From Streptococcus parasanguinis (GTDB taxonomy: Bacteria > Bacillota > Bacilli > Lactobacillales > Streptococcaceae): a stretch of DNA of 64,000 nucleotides. The first letter of the stretch is position 1. The number at the start of each line of letters is the position of its first letter. The stretch is from the NCBI RefSeq assembly GCF_018499505.1, contig NZ_JAHDAC010000002.1, positions 241,865 to 305,864 of the forward strand, in the 5' to 3' direction. The notes beneath the pieces were generated by a model. That model was not told the origin of the DNA. It did not search any database and saw only the letters and a list, made by a program, of their open reading frames with translations. The position numbers and the translations under genes were made by a program. Positions 46,257 through 55,326 of this stretch are shown here, one piece after another.

Positions 46257-47387
46257 CTACTCCAAAATAAACTTCTCTGCTACAGTGTCTCCTAAAAAGA
46301 GACCTTTCTTGGTCATGCGAACAATGTCCTTGTCAGACACCAAGAGTCCCTGCTGGGTCAATTCCTCAACCACTGGTCCATATTGTTGGTCAAAATTCAC
46401 ACCAAACTTTTCTTCGAAACGCTTCTTGGAAACGCCTGTCTTCTTACGCAGTCCCAGAAACATCTCTTCTTCCATCATTTCAGTCTGACTCAGATGTTCT
46501 TCTTGGACACGTGCATTTCCCTTTTCGACCGCCTGCATATAGTGACGGATAGGCCCATGATTCTTGTAGCGAACACCATTGACATAGCCGGATGCACCAG
46601 CTCCTAGACCATAATACTCGGCATTATCCCAATACATGAGGTTGTGGCGACTTTCAAAACCAGGCTTGGAGAAATTGGAAATTTCGTAATGCTCAAAGCC
46701 CGCACGCTCCAACTCCTGAATGATGTATTCAAACATCTCCGCTTCCAGTTCCTCCTTTGGTAGAGGAAGTTTGCCCCGTCTCATGCGGTTCATAAAGACC
46801 GTGTGATTCTCCAGAATCAAGCTATAGAGGCTCATGTGGGGAATATCAAGGGCAAGAGCCTTAGCGACATTTTCCTTGACCTGCTCCATAGTTTGCGTCG
46901 GAAGCGCATAGATGAGGTCGATCGAAATATTGTCAAAACCAGCCAGCTTCAGACGATCGATATTGTCATAGATATCCTGCTCTTGATGGCTCCGACCAAT
47001 CTTTTTGAGCAAGCGATTATCAAAGGTCTGTACGCCCAAAGAAACCCGATTGACCGGTGAATCCTTCAAGACTGCAATCTTATCCGGATCCAAATCACCA
47101 GGATTGGCCTCGATAGTCAGCTCTTCCATCTGAGACAGATCAAGCGACTTAGTCAGCTCCTTGAGTAAATATTCTAGCTGATCCGCATTTAAGGCTGTCG
47201 GTGTCCCACCCCCGATATAGAGAGTCCGTAAATTTGTGATTTCTTCCCGACGAAATTCTTGGATCAAATGATCTAGATAAGCATCGACCGGTTGGTTCTT
47301 AATAAAGACCTTCGAAAAATCACAATAAAAACAAATCTGGGTACAAAATGGGATGTGGACATAAGCGGACGTTGGTTTTGTATGCAT
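46257..47387 (-). CDS. hemW: Radical SAM coproporphyrinogen-oxidase-like protein HemW
   Basis: 376-residue radical SAM protein. The iron-sulfur motif is in YVHIPFCTQICFYCDFSKVF (Cys-x3-Cys-x2-Cys); GGGTPTALNADQLEYLL, LTIEANPGDL and VSLGVQTF follow as in HemN/HemW. In Gram-positives HemW is regarded as a haem chaperone and not the oxidase. First gene of the operon. The extended -10 (TGGTATAAT) lies seven bases before the ATG. Confidence 0.93.
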   Translation of the reverse strand: MHTKPTSAYVHIPFCTQICFYCDFSKVFIKNQPVDAYLDHLIQEFRREEITNLRTLYIGGGTPTALNADQLEYLLKELTKSLDLSQMEELTIEANPGDLDPDKIAVLKDSPVNRVSLGVQTFDNRLLKKIGRSHQEQDIYDNIDRLKLAGFDNISIDLIYALPTQTMEQVKENVAKALALDIPHMSLYSLILENHTVFMNRMRRGKLPLPKEELEAEMFEYIIQELERAGFEHYEISNFSKPGFESRHNLMYWDNAEYYGLGAGASGYVNGVRYKNHGPIRHYMQAVEKGNARVQEEHLSQTEMMEEEMFLGLRKKTGVSKKRFEEKFGVNFDQQYGPVVEELTQQGLLVSDKDIVRMTKKGLFLGDTVAEKFILE

Positions 47388-47394
47388 ACCTTTA

Positions 47395-47403
47395 ATTATA
47401 CCA
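47395..47403 (-). promoter_or_regulatory. Extended -10 promoter of the hemW operon
   Basis: TGGTATAAT on the minus strand, then TAAAGGT and the hemW ATG. The AAAGG is too close to the ATG to work as a normal ribosome binding site. Confidence 0.65.
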
Positions 47404-47455
47404 TAAAATCCCCCCTAAGTCCGAGAATAAAAGGGTGGATGAAGCAAGGTTTTCC

Positions 47456-47484
47456 TTGACAAGAAGGAATGAAAGGAATAGAAT
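47456..47484 (+). promoter_or_regulatory. Promoter of the ABC-F leader transcript
   Basis: TTGACA, 17 bp, TAGAAT. Transcription should start near 47491, which leaves a leader of about 216 nt before the ABC-F ATG at 47707. Confidence 0.8.
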
Positions 47485-47514
47485 AAAGCTAATTACATTC
47501 GGAGGTAAGGAGAT

Positions 47515-47526
47515 ATGAACAACTAA
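47515..47526 (+). CDS. Three-codon leader ORF (Met-Asn-Asn-stop)
   Basis: A very strong ribosome binding site (GGAGGTAAGGAG, 47501-47512) precedes ATG AAC AAC TAA. So strong a site before such a short frame makes sense only as a regulatory uORF. Three-codon uORFs have been described in leaders of ABC-F resistance genes such as Listeria lmo0919, where antibiotic-stalled ribosomes switch off a terminator. Confidence 0.7.
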   Translation: MNN

Positions 47527-47532
47527 GTTTCG

Positions 47533-47685
47533 TTAAATAAGATACTTTATTTAGTGGACTGCTTGTTCTATCTCTTTTTGTGTGCCCTCTCGCCTATTCT
47601 CCAACTTTTTGTTGGCTTAATAAGGTCTTTTTCTGTTTGGGTCCACTTGAATACAGCTCTACTAAATAGGTAGAGCTGTTTTTTT
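47533..47685 (+). promoter_or_regulatory. Attenuator-like leader of the ABC-F gene
   Basis: A hairpin TTAAATAA/TTATTTAG (47533-47554) starts seven bases after the uORF stop. Its 3' arm, TATTTAGT (47548-47555), is fully complementary to ACTAAATA (47661-47668) in the terminator's arm and loop. GTGGAC (47554-47559) is complementary to GTCCAC (47641-47646), and CCAAC/GTTGG forms a hairpin at 47601-47615. Two exclusive folds are therefore possible: sequestered arm plus terminator, or long-range pairing without terminator. Confidence 0.65.
47653..47685 (+). terminator. Intrinsic terminator inside the ABC-F leader
   Basis: ACAGCTCTAC / GTAGAGCTGT perfect 10-bp stem with a 7-nt loop and seven T, ending 21 bp before the ABC-F start codon and downstream of its promoter. 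Confidence 0.93.
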
Positions 47686-47706
47686 GTCCCAGTAGAAAGG
47701 AATCTT

Positions 47707-49230
47707 ATGCTAAAACTATCCCACCTCACCATCCGCCATACAAAAGATTTACGCGATCTGGTTCGTGATCTGTCCCTAACCATTCATGAAGGAGAAAAAG
47801 TTGCCATTATTGGCGAAGAAGGAAATGGAAAGTCTTCTTTGCTTCATGTCCTCATGTCCCCAAAATCCCTACCAGATTATCTGACCATAGAAGGAGAAAT
47901 CACCACTTCTTTTCACTCCTATGCCTATATTCCCCAGTCTTTACCGGAAGCATTAAAGAGAAAAACATTGGAAGAATATTTTTTTGGAGAAGACGAGTTA
48001 GACTATGCCACCCTCTACAGACTAGCCGAACAATTGCAATTTGATAGCGACCGCTTTGCAAGTGACCAAGCTATTGGAAGTCTATCTGGAGGAGAAGCCC
48101 TTAAAGTCCAACTGCTTCACGAACTTTGTCGTCCTCATGAATTACTATTTTTAGATGAACCTTCAAACGATCTGGATTTAGAAACCCTGGACTGGCTCCA
48201 GCAGATGATCCAAACGAGCCCCCAAACCATTCTGTTTATTTCCCATCATGAGGATTTTTTGACTCAGACGGCGGATACGATCATCCACCTAAGACAGATC
48301 AAACACCGCAAGGAGGCTGAAACCATTGTAGAGCACCTAGGCTATCAGGACTACAGTAGCCAAAGGGAGCAACAATTCAAGCAGCAGTCCCAGCAAGCTG
48401 CCAACGATCAACGAACCTACAAGAAAACAATGGAGAAGCATCGCCGCGTCCGTCAGCAAGTCGAAACTTCCTTACGAAACACCAAGGATAGCACTGCCGG
48501 ACGTCTCCTAGCAAAGAAAATGAAGTCCCTCCTCTCACAAGAAAAGCGCTACGACCGGGAATTCCAATCCATGACTTCCCAACCCTATGATGAGGAAGTC
48601 ATCAATCTGCATTTTCCTCCCCTCCCTCCCTTGTCTCCTCAAAAACGAGTCCTTTTATTAGATCAGGAAGAACTCGCCATTGGTGACCGTGTCCTGGTCA
48701 AGAACCTCTCCCTTACTCTTCTAGGACAGGATAAAATAGGGATTATCGGTTCCAACGGTGCGGGGAAATCCACTTTCCTAAAAAAGATATGGAAAAGTCT
48801 ACAGAAGAATGAAAGTATCCGCACTGCCTATATGCCTCAAGATTACACTGAAGGACTCCCTCTGACTCAAACACCAGTTCAATTCTTACAGCATTCAGGC
48901 GATCGCGAAGAAATCAACACCATTCAATTGCATTTAGCCTCCCTCAACTTTACCTATTCTGAAATGCACCATCCTATCTATGAACTTTCTGGTGGCCAGC
49001 AAGGAAAACTCTATCTCCTTCAATTAGTGCTCACATGTCCCCAATTTCTACTCTTGGACGAGCCTACTCGCAATTTTTCCCCCACTTCCCAACCAGAAAT
49101 TCGACGCCTATTCGCAGACTACCCAGGCGGACTAGTCACGGTCTCTCACGACCGGACCTTCCTCAAAGAAGTCTGCCAAAAAATCTATCGCCTGACCGAA
49201 AATGGTTTGGTAGAAATAGAGTCGCTCTAA
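47707..49230 (+). CDS. ABC-F ATPase, probable antibiotic ribosome-protection protein
   Basis: 507 residues with two ATPase domains and no membrane segment. NBD1: Walker A GEEGNGKSS (about 37), signature SLSGGEALK, Walker B LLFLDEPSNDLD. A charged, Gln/Lys-rich interdomain linker (about 205-300) carries the residues that in ABC-F factors reach the ribosomal peptidyl-transferase region. NBD2: Walker A GSNGAGKST, signature ELSGGQQGK, Walker B LLLDEPTRNFSP in place of DEPTNHLD, a variant I recall from antibiotic-resistance ABC-Fs. The attenuator leader points to antibiotic induction (for example lincosamide, pleuromutilin or streptogramin A). The exact drug is not predictable. Confidence 0.87.
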   Translation: MLKLSHLTIRHTKDLRDLVRDLSLTIHEGEKVAIIGEEGNGKSSLLHVLMSPKSLPDYLTIEGEITTSFHSYAYIPQSLPEALKRKTLEEYFFGEDELDYATLYRLAEQLQFDSDRFASDQAIGSLSGGEALKVQLLHELCRPHELLFLDEPSNDLDLETLDWLQQMIQTSPQTILFISHHEDFLTQTADTIIHLRQIKHRKEAETIVEHLGYQDYSSQREQQFKQQSQQAANDQRTYKKTMEKHRRVRQQVETSLRNTKDSTAGRLLAKKMKSLLSQEKRYDREFQSMTSQPYDEEVINLHFPPLPPLSPQKRVLLLDQEELAIGDRVLVKNLSLTLLGQDKIGIIGSNGAGKSTFLKKIWKSLQKNESIRTAYMPQDYTEGLPLTQTPVQFLQHSGDREEINTIQLHLASLNFTYSEMHHPIYELSGGQQGKLYLLQLVLTCPQFLLLDEPTRNFSPTSQPEIRRLFADYPGGLVTVSHDRTFLKEVCQKIYRLTENGLVEIESL

Positions 49231-49233
49231 CGT

Positions 49234-49262
49234 AAAAAAGATTGGCCAGAACCAATCTTTTA
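49234..49262 (+). terminator. Intrinsic terminator after the ABC-F gene
   Basis: AAAGATTGG-CCAGAA-CCAATCTTT hairpin with T tail, immediately after the stop codon. Confidence 0.9.
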
Positions 49263-49285
49263 AATTGAAAATGAAGTCCTCTTAG

Positions 49286-49490
49286 AAACTTTCCTTAGGT
49301 GAGAACGGACGTCAGCGAACTTCGAAGAAGTTCCATGACTTAGTTTTGAATCTAAGGCTTCAAAACTCCCGAGTGCTTGAAACAATCGTGTTTCAAGCAC
49401 TTTTCTCACGGCGGAAAGTTTCAATAGAGGATTGGATAATTCATTTGTTAGATTTGTATGAAAGAACAGTTTGTAAACGTTCTCCAAACT
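49286..49490 (+). repeat. BOX-like modular structured repeat, copy 3
   Basis: The core (49286-49421) matches copy 1 (2379-2515) closely. Both arms of hairpins differ together in places: the third hairpin is CTTGAAAC/GTTTCAAG here, CCTGAAAC/GTTTCAGG in copy 1. The weaker flanking match ends near the AACAGTTTGTAAACGTTCT stretch. Between the convergent ABC-F gene and proC. Confidence 0.75.
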
Positions 49491-49512
49491 TGGTTTTGAC
49501 CAATTATTCTAT

Positions 49513-50328
49513 CTAATTTTGTCCTGCCTCTTGTCCCATTTCCTGGGTGCGTTTGTATGCTGCTTCCACTCCTGCAATAATGTCGCCCCGTAAGCCGACT
49601 TGTTCTAAGCGGTTGACACCTGCGATGGTAGAGCCACCTGGGCTACAAACTGCATCTCGCAAGCGGGCTGGGTGCTCACCTGTCTCTAGGACCATTTGAC
49701 TAGCGCCTTGGAAGGTCTGTGCAGCCATCTGCAAGGCTTGCTCTCGTTTAAGTCCTAATCCTACTCCTGCATCTGCCATGGCTTCAATCATCTGATAGAC
49801 AAAGGCTGGCCCACAGCCTGCGACAGCCGTTGCAGGATCCATCAATTTTTCTTCAATTTCGTAGAGGGCCCCTGCTCCTGCTAAGAGCTGGTTTACTTTG
49901 GCTACTTGCTGGTCTGTTACTGCTTGGGAGCGGGCCAGACTGATAACACCTTGACCAATGGCCACAGGAGTATTGGGCATGATGCGAATGAGACCCACCT
50001 GGTCGTTCTGGATCACGTCAGCCATCTTTTCTAGTTCCAAGCCTGCAGCCATGGACACCAGTAAGAGATTGGAGCGTTGAGACAGGACAGTTTGGTACTC
50101 TTCTAGTAAAGGGCAAATCTGATAGGGTTTGACCCCTAAAAAGACCACTTCAGCCTCTTGAAAGACTTGTTCAAGATCAGACGCCGTCCCCCCATACTGG
50201 CTGATAAACTCTTGCACCTTTTGAGGAGAACGATTGGCCAAGAGCAGGTCTTGCGCGTCCACTTCTTTTGCGACTGCTTTGGCTAAACTAGCCCCCATGT
50301 TTCCAAGACCGATAAATGCTACTTTCAT
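49513..50328 (-). CDS. proC: Pyrroline-5-carboxylate reductase
   Basis: 271-residue NAD(P)H-dependent enzyme for the last step of proline synthesis. N-terminal Rossmann motif VAFIGLGNMGASLAKAV, VFLGVKPYQI, RIMPNTPVAIGQGV, and the family C-terminal signature ARLRDAVCSPGGSTIAGVNRLE. It starts three bases after proA ends, completing proB-proA-proC on one transcript. Confidence 0.96.
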   Translation of the reverse strand: MKVAFIGLGNMGASLAKAVAKEVDAQDLLLANRSPQKVQEFISQYGGTASDLEQVFQEAEVVFLGVKPYQICPLLEEYQTVLSQRSNLLLVSMAAGLELEKMADVIQNDQVGLIRIMPNTPVAIGQGVISLARSQAVTDQQVAKVNQLLAGAGALYEIEEKLMDPATAVAGCGPAFVYQMIEAMADAGVGLGLKREQALQMAAQTFQGASQMVLETGEHPARLRDAVCSPGGSTIAGVNRLEQVGLRGDIIAGVEAAYKRTQEMGQEAGQN

Positions 50329-50331
50329 TTC

Positions 50332-51579
50332 TTACCTCACTTGACCATTTCCACTGACGATATACTTGTAACTGGTCATTTCCCGGAGTCCCATCGGTCC
50401 ACGCGCATGGAGTTTTTGGGTCGAGATCCCCATTTCACAACCTAGGCCAAATTGACCCCCATCTGTAAAGCGTGTAGAAGCATTGACATAAACGGCTGCT
50501 GAATCTACTTGCTTGGTGAAATAAGCGGCTGTCTCAGGATTTTCAGTGACAATGGCATCTGAATGATGGGTGCTATGAGCTTCAATGTGGTCCACCGCTT
50601 CCTCAACTCCATCAACGACCTTGACTGCTAAAATATAATCTAAAAATTCGGTATCAAAATCCTGTTCCTGTGCTGCTGTTCCAGAAATGATAGCCTGTGC
50701 TTGCTCATCTAGGCGCAACTCAACGGATCTTTCCCGATCATCCACTAAACGCTCTTTGACCAAGGGCAAGAAATCAGACGCGATCGCTCGATCGACCAAC
50801 AAGACCTCCATGGCATTGCAGACGGATGGGCGACTGGTCTTGGCATTTTCAATAATGGCGAGGGCTTTCTGGAAGTCAGCCTCCTTATCTACATAGACAT
50901 GGACGATCCCAGTTCCTGTCTCGATCACGGGGACAATGGCATTTTCAACCACTGCTTGGATCAATCCAGCACCACCACGTGGAATGAGCAAGTCCAGATA
51001 GCCCTTAGCCTTCATCATAGCAAGGCTAGAAGCACGACTCGTATCTTGGATCAGTTGGAGAAGATCGGGATTCAGTCCGGCTTCTTCCAATCCAGCCTTG
51101 AGGGCGGTCACGATCGCTTGAGCAGAATGAAAGGCATCCTTTCCAGTACGAAGAACCACCGCATTTCCACTCTTGATGGTAAGCGCTGCAGCATCCGATG
51201 TCACATTTGGTCGGCTTTCATAAATGATGCCAATAACACCCATAGCGACTCGAACTTTCTGAATTTCAAGACCATTTTCCAAGACTTCAGTATCCAGCAC
51301 TTCCCCAATCGGATCTGGCAGGTCTATTAAAGCTCGAATTCCTTGTGCCATCCCGGCAATCCGCTCTTGATCAAGAAATAGGCGATCCAGCATGACTTCA
51401 GAGATCTTGCCGCGTGCGGCTTCCATATCGATTTGATTAGCTGCTAAAATGGCTTCCGTCGTTTTCAAAAGCTGGCTAGCCATGGCCTCCAGGGCCTGAT
51501 TTTTAAGAGCTGTACTGGCTGTATTGATGCTTTTCTTAGCTGATCTCGCTAAGCTTAATTGTTCTTGTGTTGTTTCCAT
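50332..51579 (-). CDS. proA: Glutamate-5-semialdehyde dehydrogenase (gamma-glutamyl phosphate reductase)
   Basis: 415-residue enzyme reducing glutamyl-5-phosphate to the semialdehyde. Visible: [46 protein letters not shown], and the catalytic Cys in [16 protein letters not shown]. The C-terminus has [30 protein letters not shown]. Nine bases separate it from proB. Confidence 0.96.
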   Translation of the reverse strand: METTQEQLSLARSAKKSINTASTALKNQALEAMASQLLKTTEAILAANQIDMEAARGKISEVMLDRLFLDQERIAGMAQGIRALIDLPDPIGEVLDTEVLENGLEIQKVRVAMGVIGIIYESRPNVTSDAAALTIKSGNAVVLRTGKDAFHSAQAIVTALKAGLEEAGLNPDLLQLIQDTSRASSLAMMKAKGYLDLLIPRGGAGLIQAVVENAIVPVIETGTGIVHVYVDKEADFQKALAIIENAKTSRPSVCNAMEVLLVDRAIASDFLPLVKERLVDDRERSVELRLDEQAQAIISGTAAQEQDFDTEFLDYILAVKVVDGVEEAVDHIEAHSTHHSDAIVTENPETAAYFTKQVDSAAVYVNASTRFTDGGQFGLGCEMGISTQKLHARGPMGLREMTSYKYIVSGNGQVR

Positions 51580-51588
51580 ACAATTCCT

Positions 51589-52698
51589 CTAAAATTCTGT
51601 AAAGAGTAGGTCAATCTCAGGAGTTACCGAGATCCAGTCATCTCGGTGGATAAGGATTCCCTTGGCTTTTTTAGATTGGAGCATATCACGCACAGCTGAC
51701 TGGCCCAGACGGACCTTGCCTTTTCCTAGTAATTGACCAGTCTCTTGATGATAGACGCTGACGATGTCGTGATAAGAAAAATCCCCTTCTGCCTTGGTCA
51801 CACCAGAAATCAAAAGACTCTTTCCATGTTCCAACAAGGCTTCCGCTGCCCCAGCATCCACCCAAACGGCACCTTTGCTTTCTGCATAAAAGGCGAGCCA
51901 TTGCTTCTGGGTTTTTAGGCCCTTTTCCACTGCTAGGAAGTAACTGCCATTTGCTTGCTCTTCTGCTGCTTCGATCAAGGCATCAGGCTTGAGAGACGAG
52001 CAAATATAGACAGGAACCCCTGACTCGGTCGCAAGGGTTGCTGCCTTGAGTTTGGTCAGCATTCCACCAGTTCCGTTGCTACTGCCAGCACCACCAGCCA
52101 TCTCGATCATCTCACGAGAAATATGTTCGATTCGATCCAAGCGCTTAGCTGTTGGATCCTGAGAAGGATTGGCTGTATAGAGGCCATCTACATCTGTTAA
52201 AAGCACCAAAAGATCAGCTTGAACCATGGCTGCAACCTGCGCACTTAAGGTATCATTGTCTCCTACTTTTAACTCAGCAATCGAGACCGTATCGTTTTCA
52301 TTGATAATCGGGATGGCTCCACGATTGAGCAAGACAGAAAGGGCCTGGTGGGCATTCTTATAGCGACGCTGATCCGCAAAGTCATCCTGGGTCAACAAAA
52401 TCTGAGCAGAAACAATGTTGCGTAAGAGCAGGTTAGCTGTATATTCTTCCATCAATAATCCTTGCCCAACTGCCGCAGATGCTTGCTTGTCTGCCACCTT
52501 GGTTGGACGCTTCTTAAAGCCAAGGGCACCAAATCCAGCAGCAACTGCCCCTGATGAGACCAAGATCAACTCATGACCTGATTCATGTAAGAGAGCCAAC
52601 TGCTGCGTAATGACCTTGACCTTCTGCCTGGAGAGACTCCCGTCTGGATTGGTCAAAGACGAGGTCCCTACTTTAAAGACGATTCGTTTTGCTTTCAT
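51589..52698 (-). CDS. proB: Glutamate 5-kinase
   Basis: 369-residue amino-acid kinase with a C-terminal PUA domain (about 275-369). N-terminal [42 protein letters not shown] and [15 protein letters not shown] are typical. First committed step of proline synthesis, normally feedback-inhibited by proline. The binding site before ATG 52698 is weak (AAGAAA). The 224-bp gap before it holds the diverged repeat copy D; I see no T-box. Confidence 0.95.
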   Translation of the reverse strand: MKAKRIVFKVGTSSLTNPDGSLSRQKVKVITQQLALLHESGHELILVSSGAVAAGFGALGFKKRPTKVADKQASAAVGQGLLMEEYTANLLLRNIVSAQILLTQDDFADQRRYKNAHQALSVLLNRGAIPIINENDTVSIAELKVGDNDTLSAQVAAMVQADLLVLLTDVDGLYTANPSQDPTAKRLDRIEHISREMIEMAGGAGSSNGTGGMLTKLKAATLATESGVPVYICSSLKPDALIEAAEEQANGSYFLAVEKGLKTQKQWLAFYAESKGAVWVDAGAAEALLEHGKSLLISGVTKAEGDFSYHDIVSVYHQETGQLLGKGKVRLGQSAVRDMLQSKKAKGILIHRDDWISVTPEIDLLFTEF

Positions 52699-52744
52699 CG
52701 CTATGTTTCTTTCTAATACTATTTATTTCGTATCTAATGAAAGT

Positions 52745-52914
52745 GAGGCTGGACAAAAACTGTCCAGCTCTCTATGTTTGATAGTAATAACTGCATGACG
52801 CAGTGGTTGATTGGCATCTTTGTTCGCTTTTTAAGCTCCAAAGAAAACCTAATCAACTGTGCGGGGGTGGGTAAACGAACTCTTTTTAACTAGTCAGAGT
52901 TCTTTCCCACTCCC
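52745..52914 (-). repeat. Structured interspersed element, diverged copy D
   Basis: Minus-strand relative of copies A-C. It keeps the GCACAGTTGA and TCAACCACTGCGTC blocks, but most stem bases have changed while pairing remains: GTGGG/CCCAC with AGAACTC/GAGTTC (hairpin 1), GTTGATT/AATCAAC with TCTTTG/CAAAGA and GCTT/AGC (hairpin 2), and CTGGAC/GTCCAG at the 3' end. Starts nine bases after the rluD stop, in the direction of rluD transcription. Confidence 0.75.
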
Positions 52915-52922
52915 ATTCTTCA

Positions 52923-53813
52923 TTATCCTTTTCGAAGATCTTCCAGCGTTTTCTCAAAGATCGCTGGCACTTCTGCTGTAAATTCCAAGGTCTCTCCTGT
53001 ACGGGGGTGGGTAAAACCTAGTGTCCGCGCATGAAGAAACTGTCCTTGTCCTTTAAGTGTCTTCTTAGGACCATAAGCAGGATCTCCAGCCACGGGGTGA
53101 CCAATATAGGCCATGTGCACCCGAATTTGGTGGGTCCGACCAGTCTCCAGTTGCAACTCTACCAAGGTGTAATTTCCAAAACGTTCCAAAACTTGAAAAC
53201 GGGTCACTGCAGGTTTTCCTTTTGCCGTCACCGCTTGTTTTTTCCGGTCCTTTTCACTGCGACCAATTGGTGCTTCAATCATGCCCCGATCGTTAGGAAG
53301 GTTGCCATGGACAATGGCCCAATACTTCCGGAGTGACTTTTTGTCTTTTAGTTCTTCTGCTAAGGCGACGTGAGCTTGGTCATTTTTTGCGACCATCAAG
53401 AGACCTGAGGTGTCTTTATCGATCCGATGAACAATCCCTGGACGCAATTCTCCATTGATCCCTGAAAGGTCCTTGACATGGTATAACAGCGCATTGACCA
53501 AGGTCCCACTGGTATGACCCGCACTTGGGTGAACAACCATGCCTTGAGGTTTATTGACTACCACAACATCCTGGTCCTCATAAACGATGTCTAGGGGTAG
53601 ATCTTCTGCTTCATAGCTGACCTCTTCCACTTCTGGGACTTCATACTGGATGATGTCCCCTTCTTTGACCGTGTACTTGGCTTTTTTCACAGTCCCATTG
53701 ACCAGAACTTTTCCTTCTTTGATCTGCTCATTGGCCACAGCTCGTGACAAGGGAGTCAAATCCGCCAAAGCCTTATCCAGTCGCGCACCGGCTACTTCGA
53801 TTTTAATTTCCAT
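52923..53813 (-). CDS. rluD: Ribosomal large-subunit pseudouridine synthase, RluA/RluD family
   Basis: 296 residues: an S4-like N-terminal RNA-binding domain ([31 protein letters not shown]) and a catalytic domain with [19 protein letters not shown] (catalytic Asp), [10 protein letters not shown] and [27 protein letters not shown]. The family modifies uridines in 23S rRNA; RluD type is my best guess among the paralogues. Overlaps lspA by 11 bp. Confidence 0.92.
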   Translation of the reverse strand: MEIKIEVAGARLDKALADLTPLSRAVANEQIKEGKVLVNGTVKKAKYTVKEGDIIQYEVPEVEEVSYEAEDLPLDIVYEDQDVVVVNKPQGMVVHPSAGHTSGTLVNALLYHVKDLSGINGELRPGIVHRIDKDTSGLLMVAKNDQAHVALAEELKDKKSLRKYWAIVHGNLPNDRGMIEAPIGRSEKDRKKQAVTAKGKPAVTRFQVLERFGNYTLVELQLETGRTHQIRVHMAYIGHPVAGDPAYGPKKTLKGQGQFLHARTLGFTHPRTGETLEFTAEVPAIFEKTLEDLRKG

Positions 53814-54264
53814 GCGTTTCCTCTTTCAACATCAGGATCAGGAGCAAGAAAACTCCAACTGTCAAATAACTATCTGCTACATTAAAAATTGCAAAATTCA
53901 TAAAGTCCAGGTGGAACATATCGACCACGAAGCCCTGACGCAGGCGATCGATAAAATTCCCTAATCCACCTGCAATGACCAAGGTCAAGCCTGTCACCAT
54001 CCAAAGTGACCCCTTGAGATGCTTATAGAGATAGTAAAAGGCCCCTACCATCACTACGAGAGTGATGAGGGTAAAGAACCATTGCTGATTTTCAAGAAGC
54101 GAAAAAGCTGCACCTGTGTTTTGAAGATAGGTCAGGCTGACCACATGGGGAATAAAAGACTTAACGACACCCAGTGGAATGTTCTTCACCACATACCATT
54201 TGACCAGCTGATCTAGTAGGACCAATAGGACGATCGCTAATGGGACCATTGTTTTTCTCTTCAT
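53803..54264 (-). CDS. lspA: Lipoprotein signal peptidase II
   Basis: 153-residue inner membrane aspartyl protease cleaving signal peptides of lipoproteins. Four membrane helices, [23 protein letters not shown], and the two catalytic aspartates in [25 protein letters not shown]. It serves lipoproteins such as the BMP protein and LdcB in this window. The lspA-rluD pair is a common Gram-positive order. Confidence 0.96.
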   Translation of the reverse strand: MKRKTMVPLAIVLLVLLDQLVKWYVVKNIPLGVVKSFIPHVVSLTYLQNTGAAFSLLENQQWFFTLITLVVMVGAFYYLYKHLKGSLWMVTGLTLVIAGGLGNFIDRLRQGFVVDMFHLDFMNFAIFNVADSYLTVGVFLLLILMLKEETHGN

Positions 54265-54267
54265 TTC

Positions 54268-55170
54268 TTACCTCTTTTGATCAAAATACTCTACCATGAC
54301 CTCGACAAACTTCTCTGCTATAGGAGAGAGATCCATCTCTTCGCGTTTGACATAGACCATTTTATTGTCTAAGTTATCTTCCAAAGGAATCACGGTGATG
54401 CCATTCACTGACTGGCTATCCAAAAATCCTGATCCCGTCGCATAAGCATCCGTCCGCTCCAAGATTCCATTCAAGGTTGCTCGGTCGGTTACATTGAACA
54501 TTTGTGAGCTCGAGCTGGTATCGACAAAGTTCTCTGAATAATAGAGGTACTCATCTTTTTCTTGGGTAAAACGAACAGTTGGCAACTGAGCTAAATCTTC
54601 CATAACCAGTTTTTTCTTCTTAGCTAAAGGATGTCCTTTACGAAGGTAAATATGAGTCTGAAATGGAATCAAATCCACTACTTCAAGCCCTAATTTATCA
54701 ACCCGTTGCATAATCCCCTTAGTATTTTGACGGTTGAGATAAATAATCCCCAACTCACTATGCCCTTGAGCCACTTCATCCAAAATTTGGACCGTCGTTG
54801 ATTCAAAGATGCGGAAGTTTTTATTTTCCGGATAGCGGATTGAGAATTCCGTCATCAAAGGTGGCAAGAAGTCATAGTGCTGACTAGAAATAGAGAATTC
54901 TTTCTTCTCTTCTTCGGGACTGGCATATTGATTTTGAAAAACATCAAACCCTTTGACCACGTCTTGCGCTTTTTCATAAAATTCCATTCCCCGACGGGTC
55001 AAAAAAGTCCCAGAACTGGTCCGACGAAAAATCTTGAAGCCCAGTTCTTTTTCCAGATCTCTGACGGAGATAGACAAGCTAGGCTGACTCACATACATTT
55101 TTTCAGCAGCCTCACGAAAAGTACCACTATTGGCAATCGCCACTACATATCGTAATTGTTGTATATTCAT
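54268..55170 (-). CDS. LysR family transcriptional regulator
   Basis: 300 residues. The N-terminal winged helix (MNIQQLRYVVAIANSGTFREAAEKMYVSQPSLSISVRDLEKELG, 1-44) precedes a periplasmic-binding-like effector domain (about 90-295). In streptococci relatives called CpsY/MtaR control methionine uptake and other genes; this might be one, but I cannot decide. A promoter TGGTATAAT and AAGGAAAA binding site precede the gene; lspA follows after three bases, so the regulator leads the lspA-rluD transcript. Confidence 0.88.
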   Translation of the reverse strand: MNIQQLRYVVAIANSGTFREAAEKMYVSQPSLSISVRDLEKELGFKIFRRTSSGTFLTRRGMEFYEKAQDVVKGFDVFQNQYASPEEEKKEFSISSQHYDFLPPLMTEFSIRYPENKNFRIFESTTVQILDEVAQGHSELGIIYLNRQNTKGIMQRVDKLGLEVVDLIPFQTHIYLRKGHPLAKKKKLVMEDLAQLPTVRFTQEKDEYLYYSENFVDTSSSSQMFNVTDRATLNGILERTDAYATGSGFLDSQSVNGITVIPLEDNLDNKMVYVKREEMDLSPIAEKFVEVMVEYFDQKR

Positions 55171-55263
55171 TCTATTTTCCTTATTACAGTATCGATCTAT
55201 TATACCATAAATTAGGGGCTGAAAGAAGAGATCCGTTTAAGAGACCTTCTTCTAGTAAAAATA

Positions 55264-55294
55264 AAAAAACTGGAAGAAAGACTTCCAGTTTTTT
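55264..55294 (-). terminator. Intrinsic terminator after lacD
   Basis: AACTGGAAG / CTTCCAGTT stem with T runs, between lacD and the LysR gene. Confidence 0.9.
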
Positions 55295-55326
55295 AGTTGC
55301 TTTAGGAGGCAATAACGATTTGTTTC

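Noticed and set aside
52699..52922. T-box or proline riboswitch upstream of proBAC, and a ComX box
   Set aside because: The gap is taken up by repeat copy D; no T-box sequence is seen, and TACGAAAT near 52730 misses the competence box TACGAATA.
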